This document shows positions 62,458-64,000 of a DNA stretch of 64,000 nt, piece by piece. The DNA comes from CAIVVT01 sp963838205. Lineage in GTDB: Bacteria > Acidobacteriota > Terriglobia > Bryobacterales > Bryobacteraceae. The stretch spans positions 1-64,000 of the forward strand of contig CAWIQF010000012.1 of NCBI GenBank assembly GCA_963838205.1, read 5' to 3'. The notes beneath the pieces were generated by a model that saw nothing but the letters and a program-made list of their open reading frames with translations, searched no databases and was not told the origin of the DNA. The translations under genes and the position numbers were made by a program. Position 1 is the first letter of the stretch. Every line of letters begins with the position of its first letter.

Positions 62458-64000
62458 ATGGCAATTCAAACGGGTCAATGGAATCGGCGGGAGTGGTTGG
62501 TCAGCGGCGGAATCGCCGCCGTAGCCGACCTCGGAGGGGCGGGTCCGGCGCAGGCCGCTCCGCTGGAGATGACCTCGCGGCTGTATGAGTCATTGGGGGT
62601 CCGGCCGTTTATCAACGCGCGCGGCACCTTCACGATTCTGACCGGCTCGCAATCTCTGCCTGCGGTGAAGCAGGCCATGGCCGAAGCCTCGCGCCACTTC
62701 GTCAATATGGACGAACTGATGGATGCGGTCGGCGCGCGGATTGCCGAACTGACCAAGGCCGAGTGGGGCATTGTCACGGCTGGCTGTGCGGCCGCGATTT
62801 CGCATGCCACGGCCGCCTGCATTGCCGGAACCGATCCGGAAAAGATGCAGCGGCTCCCGAACCTGGCCGGGCTGAAAAGCGAAGTGGTCATGCCGCGTTA
62901 TGCCCGCAATGTCTATGACCACGCGGCACGCATGACTGGCGCCCGGATTGTAAACGTCGATACGGAGGAGCAGCTCACAGCGGCACTGGGGCCGCAGGCG
63001 GCGATGGTTCTCATCATGAGTTGTCCGGCTGCCGAAAAGGGGCCGCTGAGCATCGAAAACACCTGCCGCGTCGCGCGCGCCGCGAACGTGCCTGTCCTGG
63101 TGGACGCGGCGGCGGAAGAACTGAAGGTACCCAACATCCACCTTGCGCATGGAGCGCACATGGTGGCCTATAGCGGCGGCAAATGCTTGCGCGGGCCGCA
63201 GGCGGCCGGCCTTCTGCTGGGGCAAAAGGATCTGTTGCAGGCGGCCTGGCTCAACAGCGCGCCGCATCACGCCTTCGGCCGTTCGATGAAGGCGGGTAAG
63301 GAAGAAATCATCGGCATGCTGGCGGCGCTGGAAGGTTGGTTCCGCCGCGATCACGACGCCGAGTGGCGTGAGTGGAACTCCTGGCTGGCGGCCATCCGGG
63401 AACAGGTATGCCGCGTGCCGGGTGTGTCGGCGACGGTGATCCAACCTGACGATCTCTCCAATCATGCTCCCCAACTGAAGCTCACCTGGAACAGTGCAAA
63501 AGTAGGGATCACCGGGACTGAAGTGCGAGCGGCGCTCGAAAACGGTACACCACGCATTATGCTGGCCGGGGGCGCCGGCGACCGGCGCGGAAACACCGAA
63601 AGCTCGGTGCAAATCATGCCCTACATGCTCAATCCGGGCGAATACAAGATCGTGGCGCAGTCCTTGTACGCTATACTCGCGCGTCCGCCCAAGGTCGACG
63701 TGGCGGCGGTTCCGGCGGCCGAGCCGGCGCGCGTGGCGGGCTCCTGGCAGGCCCTCCTCACCTTCTCTCTCGGTCAGGCCGAGCATCGGTTGACCTTCCA
63801 GCAGAGCGGCGGCAGGTTGAGCGGGCGTCATCTCTCCGAGACTCTGGAAGGAGGAGCTGCACGGCCGGGTGGACGGCGATCGGGTCGAGTTCCAGAGCGC
63901 GCACCCGTACGAGGGGACCGTGCTGGAATACGCCTTCAGCGGAACGGTCCAGGGCGAATCGATCAGCGGAACCGTGCAACTGGGTGAATATGGCAAGGCT
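62458..64000 (+). CDS. Exported SelA-like PLP-dependent enzyme, partial, with a late frameshift
   Basis: The protein begins with a Tat-like leader (WNRREWLVSGGIAAVADLGG) and a SelA/D-glucosaminate-6-phosphate ammonia-lyase-like domain: LGVRPFINARGTFTILTGS, GIVTAGCAAAISHATAAC, VPVLVDAAAEEL and VAYSGGKCLRGPQAAGLLLG with the PLP lysine. A C-terminal beta domain follows (SWQALLTFSLGQAEHRLTF). Near 63850 the frame shifts: the first frame stops at 63987, whereas ELHGRVDGDRVEF and GTVQGESISGTVQLGEYGK continue the domain in another frame to the window edge. The gene is therefore incomplete here. Confidence 0.8.

Overview
The window looks like chromosomal DNA of a GC-rich, polysaccharide-degrading soil bacterium, most likely an acidobacterium of the Solibacter/Bryobacter type. 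The evidence is indirect: many Tat- or Sec-exported hydrolases, an Oar-like TonB-dependent receptor remnant, a ThuA protein, several Gfo/Idh/MocA oxidoreductases, and dense debris from many IS families. No rRNA, tRNA or CRISPR array was seen. Several genes are split by single-base frameshifts, so some 'pseudogenes' may be assembly errors.

Region by region. 1-11,100 is a genomic scrapyard: an intact IS21 element sits in a tyrosine-recombinase gene; IS66, IS3 and IS1380 remnants follow; between them are a ThuA protein, a hicAB toxin-antitoxin pair that replaces the end of a phosphatase gene, and an alpha-L-fucosidase-like 5' end joined to a TonB-receptor 3' end. 11,700-16,000 holds a UroD-type methyltransferase, its corrinoid protein and a GH36-like glycosidase. 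16,390-17,472 is an IS630 element inserted in the loop of a perfect 23-bp palindrome, followed by a broken integrase. 18,300-21,450 has an oxidoreductase, a beta-propeller protein and an AraC regulator.

The centrepiece is 21,468-33,306 on the minus strand: a tightly packed operon that reads as a complete D-apiose utilisation system. It encodes a clan-A glycosidase with a CBM9-like tail (frameshifted), a pectate-lyase-like beta-helix protein, a FucP-type sugar permease, a GH140-type apiosidase, a Gfo/Idh/MocA dehydrogenase (ApsD-like), a three-domain ApnL-like lactonase, a 30-residue single-span membrane peptide overlapping both neighbours by ATGA, a TIM-barrel protein (OiaC-like decarboxylase) and a PGDH_C-type oxidoreductase (ApnO-like). 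The chain would release apiose from pectin (rhamnogalacturonan II or apiogalacturonan), import it and convert it by apionolactone, apionate and 3-oxo-isoapionate to L-erythrulose and CO2. These functions are inferred from family resemblance.

To the right lie a divergent GH3 beta-glucosidase with a PA14 insert, a frameshifted exported nitrilase, a 112-bp TA-flanked MITE, and a plus-strand glycan cluster (38,176-48,765: two CDP-paratose-2-epimerase-like enzymes, a GT2, a membrane protein, a membrane-anchored TylF-type methyltransferase, a nucleotidyltransferase, and a GHMP-kinase/UDPGP fusion). The remainder carries a serine hydrolase, a RhaT symporter, a GH9 glucanase, a DUF362 protein, and a group of exported nitrogen-chemistry enzymes (RidA, a deacetylase and a SelA-like PLP protein that runs off the right edge).
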